64,000 nucleotides of DNA from Streptomyces sp. CB02400 (lineage in GTDB: Bacteria > Actinomycetota > Actinomycetes > Streptomycetales > Streptomycetaceae): contig NZ_LIWB01000013.1 in the NCBI RefSeq assembly GCF_001905725.1, forward strand, positions 1 through 64,000, in the 5' to 3' direction. A program made the translations under genes and the position numbers. The first letter of the stretch is position 1; the number at the start of each line of letters is the position of its first letter. Shown here piece after piece: positions 33,075-41,834 of the stretch. The notes under the pieces were generated by a model. It was not told the origin of the DNA, made no database searches, and saw nothing but the letters and a program-made list of their open reading frames with translations.

Positions 33075-35780
33075 ATGACGACCGACCCCAACGCCATCCA
33101 GCCGAGCGAGCTCGACCAGCTCCCGGACCGCGACCCCGAGGAGACCGCCGAGTGGCAGGCCTCCCTGGACGCCGTCACCAAGGCGGCCGGGCCGCACCGT
33201 GCCGCGTACCTGATGCGCCGCACGCTGGAGCGTGCCGAGGGAGCCGGCCTCGCGCTGCCGAAGCTCCTCGAGACGGACTACGTCAACACCATCCCCACCT
33301 CCGCCGAGCCCGCCGTGGACGGCGACGAGGCGATGGAGCAGCGGATCACCGCCTGGAACCGCTGGAACGCGGCGGCCATGGTGACCCGCGGCAGCAAGCA
33401 CGGCGTCGGCGGCCACATCGCCACCTTCGCCTCCGCGGCCTGGCTCTACGAGACCGGCTTCAACCACTTCTTCCGCGGCAAGGAGGGTGACGGCTCCGGC
33501 GACCAGCTCTACATCCAGGGCCACGCCTCCCCCGGCATCTACGCCCGCGCCTTCCTCGACGGCCGGATCGGCGAGCAGCAGCTCGACAACTTCCGCCGTG
33601 AGGCGGGCGGCAACGGCCTGCCGTCGTACCCGCACCCGCGCCGCCTGCCCTGGCTGTGGGAGTTCCCCACCGTCTCCATGGGTCTCGGGCCGATCTCCGC
33701 GATCTACCAGGCGCGCTTCAACCGCTATCTGACCAGCCGCGGCATCAAGGACGTCTCCGACTCCCACGTGTGGGCGTTCCTCGGTGACGGCGAGATGGAC
33801 GAGCCCGAGTCGACGACCGCGCTCACCCTCGCCTCCCGCGAGCAGCTCGACAACCTGACCTTCGTCATCAACTGCAACCTGCAGCGCCTCGACGGTCCGG
33901 TCCGCGCCAACTTCAAGATCGTGCAGGAGCTGGAGGCCCAGTTCCGCGGCGCCGGCTGGAACGTCATCAAGACGCTCTGGGGCACCGCCTGGGACGAGCT
34001 GTTCCGGCTCGACACCACCGGCGCTCTCGTACGACGCCTCCGCGAGGTACCCGACGCGCAGGTGCAGACGTACCAGACGCGCGACGCCGCCTACATCCGC
34101 GAGGACTTCTTCGGCAAGGACCCGGCGCTCGTCGAGATGGCGAAGCTGCTGAGCGACGACAAGATCCTCGAGTGCTTCCACCTCTCGCGCGGCGGCCACG
34201 AGTCCCGCAAGGTGTACGCCGCGTACAAGGCCGCGCTCGCCCACAAGGGCGCGCCGACCGTGATCCTGGCGCAGACCGTCAAGGGCCACACCCTCGGTGA
34301 GGGCTTCGCCTCGAAGAACGCCAACCACCAGATGAAGAAGCTGACGGTGGACGAGTTCAAGGCGATGCGCGACCGGCTGGAGCTGCCGGTCTCGGACTCC
34401 CAGTTCGTCGACGGCGTCGTCCCCTACGTCCACCCGGGCGCCGACTCCCCCGAGGTCCGTTACCTCCAGGAGCGCCGCGCCGCCCTCGGCGGTCCGGCCC
34501 CGGCCCGCCGCGTGCACCCGGTCGCACCGCTGCCGCAGCCCGCCGACAAGGCGTTCGCCGCCTTCGACAAGGGCTCCGGCTCGCAGAACGTGGCGACCAC
34601 CATGGCGTTCGTCCGCCTGGTCAAGGACCTGGTCCGCGACAAGGAGACCGGCAAGCGCTGGGTGCCGATCGTCCCCGACGAGGCGCGCACCTTCGGCATG
34701 GAGAGCCTCTTCCCGTCCCTCGGCATCTACTCGCCGATGGGCCAGACGTACGAGCCGGTCGACCGCGACCAGCTCATGTACTACAAGGAAGCCAAGAACG
34801 GGCAGATCTTCAACGAGGGCATCACCGAGGCCGGTGCCATGGCCGAGTTCGTCGCCGCCTCGACGTCGTACGCGACGCACGGCGAGACGATGATCCCGTT
34901 CTACATCTACTACTCGATGTTCGGCTGGCAGCGCACCGGCGACCAGATGTGGCAGGCCGGCGACCAGCTGGCCCGCGGCTTCCTGGTCGGCGCCACGGCC
35001 GGCCGTACGACGCTGACGGGCGAGGGCCTGCAGCACGCCGACGGCCACTCGCCGGTCATCGCCGCGACCAACCCGGCGGCGCTGACGTACGACCCGGCGT
35101 TCGCGTACGAGATCGGTGTCATCGTCAAGGAGGGTCTGCGCCGGATGTTCGGCGAGGCCCTGCCCGGCGAGGACCAGAACGTCTTCTACTACCTGACGGT
35201 CTACAACGAGCCGCTGCCGCAGCCCGCCAAGCCGTCGGCGGCCGGTGTCGACGAGGGCATCGTCAAGGGCCTGTACCGCTTCAACACGGCGGAGTCCGCG
35301 GGTCTGTCCCCGGCCGCGAACGCGCCGCGGATCCAGCTCCTCGGCTCCGGTACGGCGATCCACTGGGCGCTGAAGGCGCAGAAACTGCTCGCCGAGGAGT
35401 GGGGTGTGGCCGCCGACGTGTGGTCCGCCACCTCGTGGACCGAGCTGCGCCGGGACGCCATGGAGGCGGACGAGGCGCTGCTGCGGGGCGAGGACCGGGT
35501 GCCGTTCGTCCGGCAGGCGCTCCAGGGCGCCGAGGGTCCGGTCCTCGCGGTCTCCGACTACATGCGCCAGGTCCCGGACCAGATCGCGCAGTGGGTCGAG
35601 CAGGACTACTCGTCGCTGGGTGCCGACGGCTTCGGTCTGTCGGACACCCGTGACGCGGCCCGCCGCCACTTCGGCGTGGACGCCGAGTCCATCGTCGTCG
35701 CGGCCCTGGCCCAGCTCGCCCGCCGCGGTGAGGTCCAGGCCGCGTCCGTGAAGGAAGCGCGCGCGAAGTACGGCCTGTGA
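33075..35780 (+). CDS. aceE: Pyruvate dehydrogenase E1, homodimeric type
   Basis: 901-aa thiamine-diphosphate enzyme that decarboxylates pyruvate and acetylates the lipoyl groups of E2. The length and sequence fit the homodimeric AceE type. Visible motifs are MVTRGSKHGVGGHIATFAS, the ThDP-binding motif GDGEMDEPESTTALTLA ending near VINCNLQRLDGPV, and the transketolase-like central domain with DEARTFGMESLFP and NEGITEAGAMAEF. ATG 33075 has GAGGAAGG upstream. An open frame further upstream runs through repeat DNA and is not coding. E3, E2 and lipoate synthesis genes are close by. Confidence 0.95.
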   Translation: MTTDPNAIQPSELDQLPDRDPEETAEWQASLDAVTKAAGPHRAAYLMRRTLERAEGAGLALPKLLETDYVNTIPTSAEPAVDGDEAMEQRITAWNRWNAAAMVTRGSKHGVGGHIATFASAAWLYETGFNHFFRGKEGDGSGDQLYIQGHASPGIYARAFLDGRIGEQQLDNFRREAGGNGLPSYPHPRRLPWLWEFPTVSMGLGPISAIYQARFNRYLTSRGIKDVSDSHVWAFLGDGEMDEPESTTALTLASREQLDNLTFVINCNLQRLDGPVRANFKIVQELEAQFRGAGWNVIKTLWGTAWDELFRLDTTGALVRRLREVPDAQVQTYQTRDAAYIREDFFGKDPALVEMAKLLSDDKILECFHLSRGGHESRKVYAAYKAALAHKGAPTVILAQTVKGHTLGEGFASKNANHQMKKLTVDEFKAMRDRLELPVSDSQFVDGVVPYVHPGADSPEVRYLQERRAALGGPAPARRVHPVAPLPQPADKAFAAFDKGSGSQNVATTMAFVRLVKDLVRDKETGKRWVPIVPDEARTFGMESLFPSLGIYSPMGQTYEPVDRDQLMYYKEAKNGQIFNEGITEAGAMAEFVAASTSYATHGETMIPFYIYYSMFGWQRTGDQMWQAGDQLARGFLVGATAGRTTLTGEGLQHADGHSPVIAATNPAALTYDPAFAYEIGVIVKEGLRRMFGEALPGEDQNVFYYLTVYNEPLPQPAKPSAAGVDEGIVKGLYRFNTAESAGLSPAANAPRIQLLGSGTAIHWALKAQKLLAEEWGVAADVWSATSWTELRRDAMEADEALLRGEDRVPFVRQALQGAEGPVLAVSDYMRQVPDQIAQWVEQDYSSLGADGFGLSDTRDAARRHFGVDAESIVVAALAQLARRGEVQAASVKEARAKYGL

Positions 35781-35787
35781 CGGCTTG

Positions 35788-35831
35788 ATCATGCAGGAGG
35801 CCCCCGCCGTGGCGGGGGCTTCTTGCATGAT
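35788..35831. terminator. Terminator after aceE
   Basis: A 21-bp stem (ATCATGCAGGAGGCCCCCGCC against GGCGGGGGCTTCTTGCATGAT, two G-U pairs) with a two-base centre, starting eight bases after the stop. The right arm ends at the start codon of the next gene, so the WYL-regulator gene must have its promoter within or after this hairpin, or depend on read-through. Confidence 0.88.
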
Positions 35832-36813
35832 GGGGCGCATGCGTGCTGCTCGGCTGATCAAGATGGTGCTGCTGCTCCAGTCCCGGCCCTCCATGACCGC
35901 CGCCGAGCTGGCGCGGGAGCTGGAGGTGTCGGAGCGGACGGTCACCCGGGACGCGCAGGCGCTGTCGGAGGCCGGGGTGCCGGTGTACGCGGACCGGGGG
36001 CGGATCGGCGGCTACCGGCTGGTCGGCGGGTACCGGACGCGGCTGACGGGGCTGGCGCGCGGGGAGGCGGAGGCGCTGTTCCTGTCCGGGGTGCCGGGGG
36101 CGCTGCGCGAGATGGGGCTGGAGGACGCGGCGTCGGCGGCCCGGCTGAAGGTGTCGGCGGCCTTGTCGCCGTCCCTGCGGGACGCCTCCCGTACGGCGGC
36201 GCAGCGGTTCCATCTGGACGCGCCGAACTGGTTCAGCGAGCCGGAGACGCCCGAGCTGCTGCCGGCCGTCGCGGACGCCGTGTGGGACGACCGGCGGGTC
36301 ACCGCCCGGTACCGGCGTGACGGCGGCGAGGTGGAGCGGGAGCTGGAGCCGTACGGGCTCGTGCTCAAGGCGGGGGTCTGGTACCTGTGTGCGCGGGTTT
36401 CCGGGGGCGGGTCCTTCCGGGTGTACCGGATCGACCGGTTCACGGCGGTGGAGGCGGGCGCTGAGCGTTTCGAGCGGGCCGAGGATTTCGATCTGCCGGC
36501 GTTCTGGGGGGAGCGTGCGGAGCAGTTCGCGCGGTCGATTCTGCGGGCGGAGGTCGTGGTGCGGCTGTCGGCGGAGGGGGTGCGACGGCTGCCGTATGCC
36601 GTGGATGCGGCTGCGGCGCGGGAGGCGTTGGTGCGGGCGGGGGAGCCGGATGGGGGTGGGTGGGTGACGGTGACTCTGCTGGTGGAGTCCGAGGAGGTTG
36701 CTCATGATCAGCTGATGGCGCTGGGGGCGGAGGTGGAGGTGCTGGCGCCTTCGGCTCTGCGGGAGCGGTTCGTTGCGGGGGCTGTGCGGCTGGCGGAGCT
36801 GTACGGGCGGTGA
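35830..36813 (+). CDS. HTH-WYL transcriptional regulator (YafY type)
   Basis: About 327 aa. An HTH_11 domain at the N-terminus (LIKMVLLLQSRPSMTAAELA, ELEVSERTVTRDAQALSEAG) is followed by a WYL domain at about 140-220 (VTARYRRDGGEVERELEPYG, WYLCARV, RVYRIDRF). The C-terminal WCX extension runs to LAELYG. WYL domains bind ligands or nucleic acid, and members often sense metabolites or DNA damage; the target is unknown. The start is uncertain: ATG 35830 is given and ATG 35839 is equally likely, neither with a good ribosome site. It lies directly behind the aceE terminator. Confidence 0.9.
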   Translation: MGRMRAARLIKMVLLLQSRPSMTAAELARELEVSERTVTRDAQALSEAGVPVYADRGRIGGYRLVGGYRTRLTGLARGEAEALFLSGVPGALREMGLEDAASAARLKVSAALSPSLRDASRTAAQRFHLDAPNWFSEPETPELLPAVADAVWDDRRVTARYRRDGGEVERELEPYGLVLKAGVWYLCARVSGGGSFRVYRIDRFTAVEAGAERFERAEDFDLPAFWGERAEQFARSILRAEVVVRLSAEGVRRLPYAVDAAAAREALVRAGEPDGGGWVTVTLLVESEEVAHDQLMALGAEVEVLAPSALRERFVAGAVRLAELYGR

Positions 36814-36879
36814 GAACACGGGTGCTGGAAAGGGGCCCTTTTCGATTCCCTGGTGCGGGGAGAGTGCCCTCTGGGGTTT

Positions 36880-36970
36880 CCGCCCCCGCCGTCCCGTCCC
36901 GTCCCGTCCCTGGGGGCTTCGCCCCCAGACCCCCCTCGCGCAGTTCCCCGCGCCCCTGTGTGCGCGCCCC
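36880..36970. repeat. Composite GC-rich intergenic repeat
   Basis: The hairpin CTGGGGGCTTCGCCCCCAG, CCCCCCTCGCGCAGTTCCCCGCGCCCCT and GTCCC iterations between the WYL and DUF4240 genes. It is closely similar to the blocks at 16551 and 32671. Confidence 0.8.
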
Positions 36971-37027
36971 TGTGTACGCGCACTGCGGGTGCGTCCGCGG
37001 TGCGTAGGGTCGATGCTTGACCTCGTG

Positions 37028-37546
37028 ATGGACGAGACGGAGTTCTGGGAGCTGGTGGATGCCGCCCGTGAGGACGCCGGGGGTGATCCGGAGGAGCAGG
37101 CCGATCTGTTGGTGGAGCGGCTGCTGCGGCTGGACCCGGAGGCGGTTCTGGACTTCGCCCGTCACTTCGAGTCCCGTTATCACCGCGCCTACCACTGGGA
37201 TCTGTGGGGCGCCGCCTGGGTGCTGCTGGACGGGGCGAGCGACGACGCCTTCGACTACTTCCGGTGCTGGCTGATCGGCCAGGGCCGGGAGGTGTTCGAA
37301 GGCGCGCTGCACGACCCGGACGCGCTGGCCGGTCTGCTGGACGAGTTCGACGAGGAGGTCGACGGCGACGGCGAGGACCTCGGTTACGCGGCGGACGAGG
37401 CGTACGAGCAGCTCACTGGGACGGTGGCGCCCGACCTCGACCTGCCCCCGGCCCCCGCGGAGCCGGAGGGCACGCCGCTCGACTTCGAGAACGAGGCCCT
37501 GCTCGCCGAACGCTACCCGCGGCTGTGGGAGCGGTTCGGGGGCTGA
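37028..37546 (+). CDS. DUF4240-domain protein
   Basis: 172-aa acidic cytoplasmic protein. It begins DETEFWELVDAAREDAGG and includes SRYHRAYHWDLWGAAWVLLDGASDDAFDYFR and IGQGREVFEGALHDPD, the usual DUF4240 core, then an acidic C-terminal half (DEFDEEVDGDGEDL). The family occurs widely in Streptomyces and is of unknown function. ATG 37028 starts at the conserved motif; GTG 37025 and ATG 37013 are alternatives in frame. TAGGGT at 37005-37010 may be the -10. It converges with the minus-strand gene at 37560 with only 13 bases between. Confidence 0.87.
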   Translation: MDETEFWELVDAAREDAGGDPEEQADLLVERLLRLDPEAVLDFARHFESRYHRAYHWDLWGAAWVLLDGASDDAFDYFRCWLIGQGREVFEGALHDPDALAGLLDEFDEEVDGDGEDLGYAADEAYEQLTGTVAPDLDLPPAPAEPEGTPLDFENEALLAERYPRLWERFGG

Positions 37547-37559
37547 GCGGCGGGCTCGG

Positions 37560-37736
37560 TCACAGGCGCCGGTGGGGGCTCGGCGCGTGGCGCAGGGGCG
37601 CGGCGTTGGCCTGCATGAGGGCGGCGGCGGTGTGGGCCGTAGGGCCCAGGACGACGGCGGCGGCGGCGCACAGGGCCGTCCAGGGGCGGCGCAAGGCGTC
37701 CGCCCAGGTGGTACTTCGGTCGGGCGTGTCGTTCAT
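37560..37736 (-). CDS. Small ORF (58 aa) overlapping the PGRP gene stop
   Basis: Begins with ATG 37736 overlapping the TGA of the amidase gene as ATGA, the classic coupled arrangement, and ends at 37560. The product starts NDTPDRSTTWADALRRPW and has a hydrophobic stretch TALCAAAAVVLGPTAHTAAA that could cross the membrane once, then a short basic tail ending RRL. Codon use is GC-rich at third positions. I recognise no family. The overlap and codon bias support a real gene, but it could be a chance frame. Confidence 0.5.
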   Translation of the reverse strand: MNDTPDRSTTWADALRRPWTALCAAAAVVLGPTAHTAAALMQANAAPLRHAPSPHRRL

Positions 37737-38659
37737 GGGACCTGCTCTTCGTTCCGTGTGTTCCGTGTGTTCCGTGTGTCGTTGTCGTTCCGTACGGCGG
37801 TCTGGGTGTCGTCGGGCACGGTGCCCCCGGTCTCACGTCCCTGGAGGCGGGCCGCCATGGTCCTGATCTCCGGGAGGCGGGCCTTGAGGGCGGCACCCGG
37901 GCAGTCGGTCATGTAGCCGTCGCTGTGACCGGCGACCGCGGGCAGGACGGCGGCGGTGCCGACCGCGTAGCGACTGCCGCCGCTGCTGGAGACCAGCCGG
38001 ACGTCGGCGCGCGGGTCGGTGCCGGACGTACCGAGCTTCCAGGCGGCCACGGCGGCGATCGCGCGCAGCATCTCCTGCGGCACCTCGACCCCCTCGGTGA
38101 AGGTGCCGAGGGCGGCGATCCCGGTGGTGCGGTGGTTGAAGCCCTGGGTGTGGGCGCCGGTGACGGGGCGGTCGGTGCCGCCCGCGCGGCCCTCGTAGAC
38201 GGTGCCGCAGCGGTCGACGACGAAGTTGTAGCCGAGGTCGTCCCAGTCGCGGGCGCCGGTCTGGCCTTCGTACAGGCCCCGGATGATGCCGGGGGCGTCG
38301 GTGCAGACGTAGCCGTTGGGCGAGTCGGTGTGGTGGACGAAGACGGCGACGACCTCGTCGTCGTAGCGCGGCGGCGGCTGTTCCCGCTCGGCGTCGCCCA
38401 GCCAGACGGAGCGGGGTACGACGGTCGGCGCCGGCGCCTGATGGGCGGCCGTGGCCCGCGCGGCGCTGCGCGCGGCGGAGTTCTCGGCGGCGTGCTCCAC
38501 GCCGTAGGCGCACAGCACCAGGGCGACGGCGGCGGCCACGCCCGGCAGACAGCCGAGCGGCGCCGTGACGGCCCGTGGCAGGCGCGGGGAGCCGGGCCCG
38601 CCGGGTATCCGGGGGGAGCGGCGCTGCCGCGCTCCGCGCGGTCTCCTGGGGACACGCAT
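37733..38659 (-). CDS. Peptidoglycan-recognition / N-acetylmuramoyl-L-alanine amidase-like protein
   Basis: 308 aa. Residues 1-30 are basic, residues about 32-54 form a membrane anchor or signal (LGCLPGVAAAVALVLCAYG), and the rest is an Amidase_2/PGRP domain outside the membrane. It starts with VPRSVWLGD and has the zinc-site region VFVHHTDSPN (His109/His110), GARDWDDLGYNFVVDRCG, TQGFNHRTTGIAALG and the C-terminal AGHSDGYMTDCPG. The substrate should be peptidoglycan stem peptides. The C-terminal tail has three near-repeats (NTRNTRN) encoded by a 9-base repeat. ATG 38659 is the first in frame after unique sequence. It is coupled to a small downstream ORF. Confidence 0.9.
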   Translation of the reverse strand: MRVPRRPRGARQRRSPRIPGGPGSPRLPRAVTAPLGCLPGVAAAVALVLCAYGVEHAAENSAARSAARATAAHQAPAPTVVPRSVWLGDAEREQPPPRYDDEVVAVFVHHTDSPNGYVCTDAPGIIRGLYEGQTGARDWDDLGYNFVVDRCGTVYEGRAGGTDRPVTGAHTQGFNHRTTGIAALGTFTEGVEVPQEMLRAIAAVAAWKLGTSGTDPRADVRLVSSSGGSRYAVGTAAVLPAVAGHSDGYMTDCPGAALKARLPEIRTMAARLQGRETGGTVPDDTQTAVRNDNDTRNTRNTRNEEQVP

Positions 38660-38857
38660 GAGCCCACTGTGGGCCGGTCCGCCCACGTCTGCGATCCGTA
38701 CTGCGCCACCCGGTGGAACCATCGCCTTGGTCCGCGACGTTTTCCCCGGTACACGCGCGCGTGGCCGCATTCCCGCGGCCGTCGCGCGCGTGGCTGATCA
38801 CCGGGCCCCTCCCCCACGTACTGATGGGCCGGTGGTCCCGAGAGAAAGGCGGCGTGC

Positions 38858-40042
38858 GTGGACCTGCTCGACATCCTGCTGTTGCTGGTCGTCCTGGCCT
38901 ACGCGGCGTCCGGTTACCGGCGCGGGCTGCTGGCGGGCTGTGTCTCGCTGGCCGGTTTCGTGGGCGGTGCGGTCGTGGGCGTGTGGATCCTGCCGTGGGT
39001 GATGGACCTGGTGACGCCGGGGACGACCCGGGCGACGGTGACGGCCGTGTTCACGGTGCTGCTGCCGGCCGTGACGGGCCACGAACTGGCGGGGCGGCTG
39101 GCGCTCAGACTGCGGCGGGAGCTGGACCGGGGCCCGCTGCGGGTGGCGGACGGGGTCGGCGGGGCGGTGGCCAACTCGGTGGCCGTGCTGATCGTGGCGT
39201 GGGTGGTGGCGAGCGTGCTGGGCGCGTCCTCCTCCCCGCTGGTGACGTCGGCGATCCGGGACTCGCGGCTGCTGGGCGCGGTGCAGGACGCGATGCCGGA
39301 CACCACCCCGGGCTGGTTCTCCGGGGCCACGTCGGCGCTGACCGAGGCGGGTTTCCCGCAGGTCTTCAACCCGTTCGAGAACGAGTCGACCGCCGAGGTC
39401 GCCGCGCCCACCGGCGACAGCGTCACCGCCGCCGCCACCCGGGCCGCGCAGCGCGGCACGGTGAAGGTCGAGGGCGTGACGGGCACCCAGGGCCGCGAGG
39501 GCAGCGGCTTCGTGTACGCGACGGAGCACGTGATGACCAACGCCCATGTGGTGGCCGGCATCGACGAGCCGACCGTGCGCGTGGGCGGGGTGGGACGGAC
39601 GTACGAGGCACGGGTGGTGCTCTTCGACCCGCGCAAGGACGTGGCCGTGCTGTACGTGCCGGAGCTGCGGGCGCCCGTCCTGGAGTTCGACGACGACGCC
39701 GACCGCGGCGACTCGGCGGTCGTCGCGGGCTACCCGCAGGACGGCGACCTCAACCTCCAGGCGGCGACGGTCGCGGGCCGGCTCCAGGCCCGGGGACAGA
39801 ACATCTACAACGACGCGACGGTCACCCGCGAGATCTACTCGATCCGTTCGACCGTCCGCCCCGGCAACTCCGGCGGCCCGCTGCTGACGACCGAGGGCCG
39901 GGTGTACGGCGTGGTGTTCGCGCGTTCCACCTCGGACGCGGAGACCGGCTACGTGCTGACGGCGGACGAGGTGGCGGACGAAGCCGAGCGCGCGGCGGAC
40001 GCGACGGCACCGGTGGACACAGGGGAGCCGGTGACCTCGTAG
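38858..40042 (+). CDS. MarP-like membrane serine protease (CvpA plus trypsin-like domain)
   Basis: 394 aa. Residues 1-125 form four membrane helices of the CvpA/colicin-V-production type. The C-terminal domain is a chymotrypsin-fold protease outside the membrane with His230 (MTNAHVVAG), Asp261 (DPRKDVAVL) and Ser338 (RPGNSGGPLL). These positions match the catalytic triad of mycobacterial MarP (Rv3671c) closely, a protease needed for acid and cell-wall stress resistance through activation of a peptidoglycan hydrolase. It lies divergent from the PGRP amidase gene, which makes such a partner attractive but unproven. The GTG start at 38858 follows GAGAAAGG. Confidence 0.92.
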   Translation: MDLLDILLLLVVLAYAASGYRRGLLAGCVSLAGFVGGAVVGVWILPWVMDLVTPGTTRATVTAVFTVLLPAVTGHELAGRLALRLRRELDRGPLRVADGVGGAVANSVAVLIVAWVVASVLGASSSPLVTSAIRDSRLLGAVQDAMPDTTPGWFSGATSALTEAGFPQVFNPFENESTAEVAAPTGDSVTAAATRAAQRGTVKVEGVTGTQGREGSGFVYATEHVMTNAHVVAGIDEPTVRVGGVGRTYEARVVLFDPRKDVAVLYVPELRAPVLEFDDDADRGDSAVVAGYPQDGDLNLQAATVAGRLQARGQNIYNDATVTREIYSIRSTVRPGNSGGPLLTTEGRVYGVVFARSTSDAETGYVLTADEVADEAERAADATAPVDTGEPVTS

Positions 40043-40058
40043 GCCCTGTCAGGGTCGG

Positions 40059-40544
40059 TCAGACCAGCGACCGCCCCATCATGACGTCGTCGACGTACTC
40101 GTCCCCGACGAAGAACTCCCCCGGCTGCACGCCCTCCACGACGAAGCCCTCGGACTCGTACAGCGCCCGGGCGGCGGTGTTGTGGCCGAGCACGCGCAGG
40201 GTGATCCGGCGGGCACCGCGCTCCCGTGCCTCCGCGACGGCGGCCCGCACCAGGGCTCGGCCCACGCCCAGGCCGCGCGCCTCCTCGGCGACGGCGAGAC
40301 CGCGGATCTGCCGTACGTGCGCGTTGCTGGCGAGTTCGGTGGCGAAGCCGAGACGGACGTAACCCACGATCCGGTCCCCGTACTCGGCGACACGATGGTC
40401 CCGGGGCCCGGACCGCTCGCTGAAGAACCAGTCGTACGTCGGCCGCGGGGTGACGGCGTGCAGGGTGGACCAGGTCTCGCGGTCGAGACGGGCCAGTTCC
40501 CCCTCGTCGTCGGGACGGGCGACACGTATGGACGGCTCGGACAT
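40059..40544 (-). CDS. GNAT-family N-acetyltransferase
   Basis: 161 aa with the GNAT fold. It starts PSIRVARPDDEGELARL, has the acetyl-CoA pyrophosphate loop GLAVAEEARGLGVGRALVRAAV and the C-terminal NTAARALYESEGFVV. The acceptor is unknown. ATG 40544 has no Shine-Dalgarno, and TACAGT on the minus strand ends seven bases upstream, so the mRNA is probably leaderless. It converges with the protease gene (16-base gap) and is divergent from the next gene. Confidence 0.9.
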   Translation of the reverse strand: MSEPSIRVARPDDEGELARLDRETWSTLHAVTPRPTYDWFFSERSGPRDHRVAEYGDRIVGYVRLGFATELASNAHVRQIRGLAVAEEARGLGVGRALVRAAVAEARERGARRITLRVLGHNTAARALYESEGFVVEGVQPGEFFVGDEYVDDVMMGRSLV

Positions 40545-40615
40545 GAGCGCCACTGTACGGGCGGCTCGCGTCGCCCCGCCGTGATTTCCGTGCCGCGAGG
40601 GGCAGGATGGACGCC

Positions 40616-41518
40616 ATGGAACGTTCCCGAATCGCGGTGGCCGGTGCGTCCGGACTCATCGGCGGCGCGCTGGCGCGGTCCCTGACGGCGGACGGGCACG
40701 AGGTGGTCCGGCTGGTGCGGGGCGCTCCGCGGGCGGCGGGCGAGGTCCGCTGGGACCCGGAGCGCGGGTCGGTGGACGCGGCCGGCCTCGCCGGATGTGA
40801 CGCGGTGGTCAATCTGGCGGGCGCCGGGGTCGGCAGCCGGCGCTGGACGGCGGCCTACAAGGCGCGGATCAGGGCCAGCCGGGTCGGAGGCACGACCGCG
40901 CTCGCCGAGGCCGTCGCCGGGCTGCCCGAGGACGTACGGCCCCGGGTGTTCCTCAACGGCAGCGCGATCGGCTACTACGGCGAGACCGGCGACCGGACGG
41001 TGGACGAGAGCGCGCCGCCGGGCGAGGGCTTCCTGCCGGAGCTGTGCGTCGAGTGGGAGGCGGCCGCGGCACCGGCGCGGGAGGCGGGCGTGCGGACGGT
41101 GTTCGCGCGCACCGGCCTGGTGGTGGCGCGCGGGGGCGGGGCGTGGGGCAGGCTCTTCCCCCTCTTCCGGGCCGGGCTGGGCGGACGGATGGGCGACGGG
41201 CGCCAGTACTGGTCGTTCGTCGCGCTGCACGACGAGGTGGCCGCGCTGCGCCATCTCCTCGACACCGACGGGCTGTCCGGGCCGTTCAACCTGACCGCGC
41301 CCCACCCGGCGACCAACCGTGAGATCACCGGGGCGATGGCGCGTGTGCTGCACCGCCCGGCGGTGTTCACGGTGCCGGCACCGGTGCTGCGGACGGTGCT
41401 CGGGGAGATGGCCGGGGACGTCCTCGGCAGCGCCCGGGTGCTGCCGGCCCGGCTGCTGGAGTCCGGCTTCCGGTTCGCGTTCCCCCGGATCGAGGGGGCG
41501 GTCCGGGCGGCGCTGTGA
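40616..41518 (+). CDS. TIGR01777-family NAD(P)-dependent epimerase-like protein
   Basis: 300 aa short-chain dehydrogenase/epimerase fold. The dinucleotide motif AVAGASGLIGGALA is at the N-terminus. Family-specific blocks follow: VVNLAGAGVGSRRWT, VFLNGSAIGYYG, CVEWEAAAAPA, RTGLVVARGGGAWG and the C-terminal DUF1731 domain with PFNLTAPHPATNREIT. The family (SULA/YfcH-like) has no settled reaction. ATG 40616 (ERSRIAV) is given; ATG 40607, three codons earlier, is possible. GGGGCAGG lies just upstream. Confidence 0.9.
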   Translation: MERSRIAVAGASGLIGGALARSLTADGHEVVRLVRGAPRAAGEVRWDPERGSVDAAGLAGCDAVVNLAGAGVGSRRWTAAYKARIRASRVGGTTALAEAVAGLPEDVRPRVFLNGSAIGYYGETGDRTVDESAPPGEGFLPELCVEWEAAAAPAREAGVRTVFARTGLVVARGGGAWGRLFPLFRAGLGGRMGDGRQYWSFVALHDEVAALRHLLDTDGLSGPFNLTAPHPATNREITGAMARVLHRPAVFTVPAPVLRTVLGEMAGDVLGSARVLPARLLESGFRFAFPRIEGAVRAAL

Positions 41519-41834
41519 GGGCGCGGGCGTGAAGGCGGGAGGGCGCGTGGACGTGAAGGCGCGCCCGCGTAAAGGCGGGAAGGCGCGCCCGCGTGACCAC
41601 GATCCGCCCAGAACTGATCCGGAACCGCCCCGGAACCGATCCGGCCCTGAGCCCTCTGCGACCGCATCGCGCCCATCCGGCGTGCGTATGCGACCGTCGT
41701 GCGCCCGTGCTCTGCCCATGCGCGACTGACCAGGTGCTCGGCCACGGCCCTAACCTCGACCCGAACTCGGGTATCCCTGGGGCCGGTTGGGGGCATGACG
41801 TCTCCAGCGCCCGCGCAACCTCGAGGAGGGGCAC
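41519..41834. other. Intergenic region with short direct repeats
   Basis: 316 bases without a convincing gene. AAGGCGCGCCCGCGT occurs at 41556-41570 and 41580-41594 (24-base period), and GATCCGGAACCG-type direct repeats follow near 41617-41650. The end (AGGAGGGGCAC at about 41823-41834) is the ribosome site of the next gene. Confidence 0.6.

Noticed and set aside
32976..35945. Long minus-strand frame opposite aceE
   Set aside because: Antisense frame with shadow composition; aceE on the plus strand has full family motifs.
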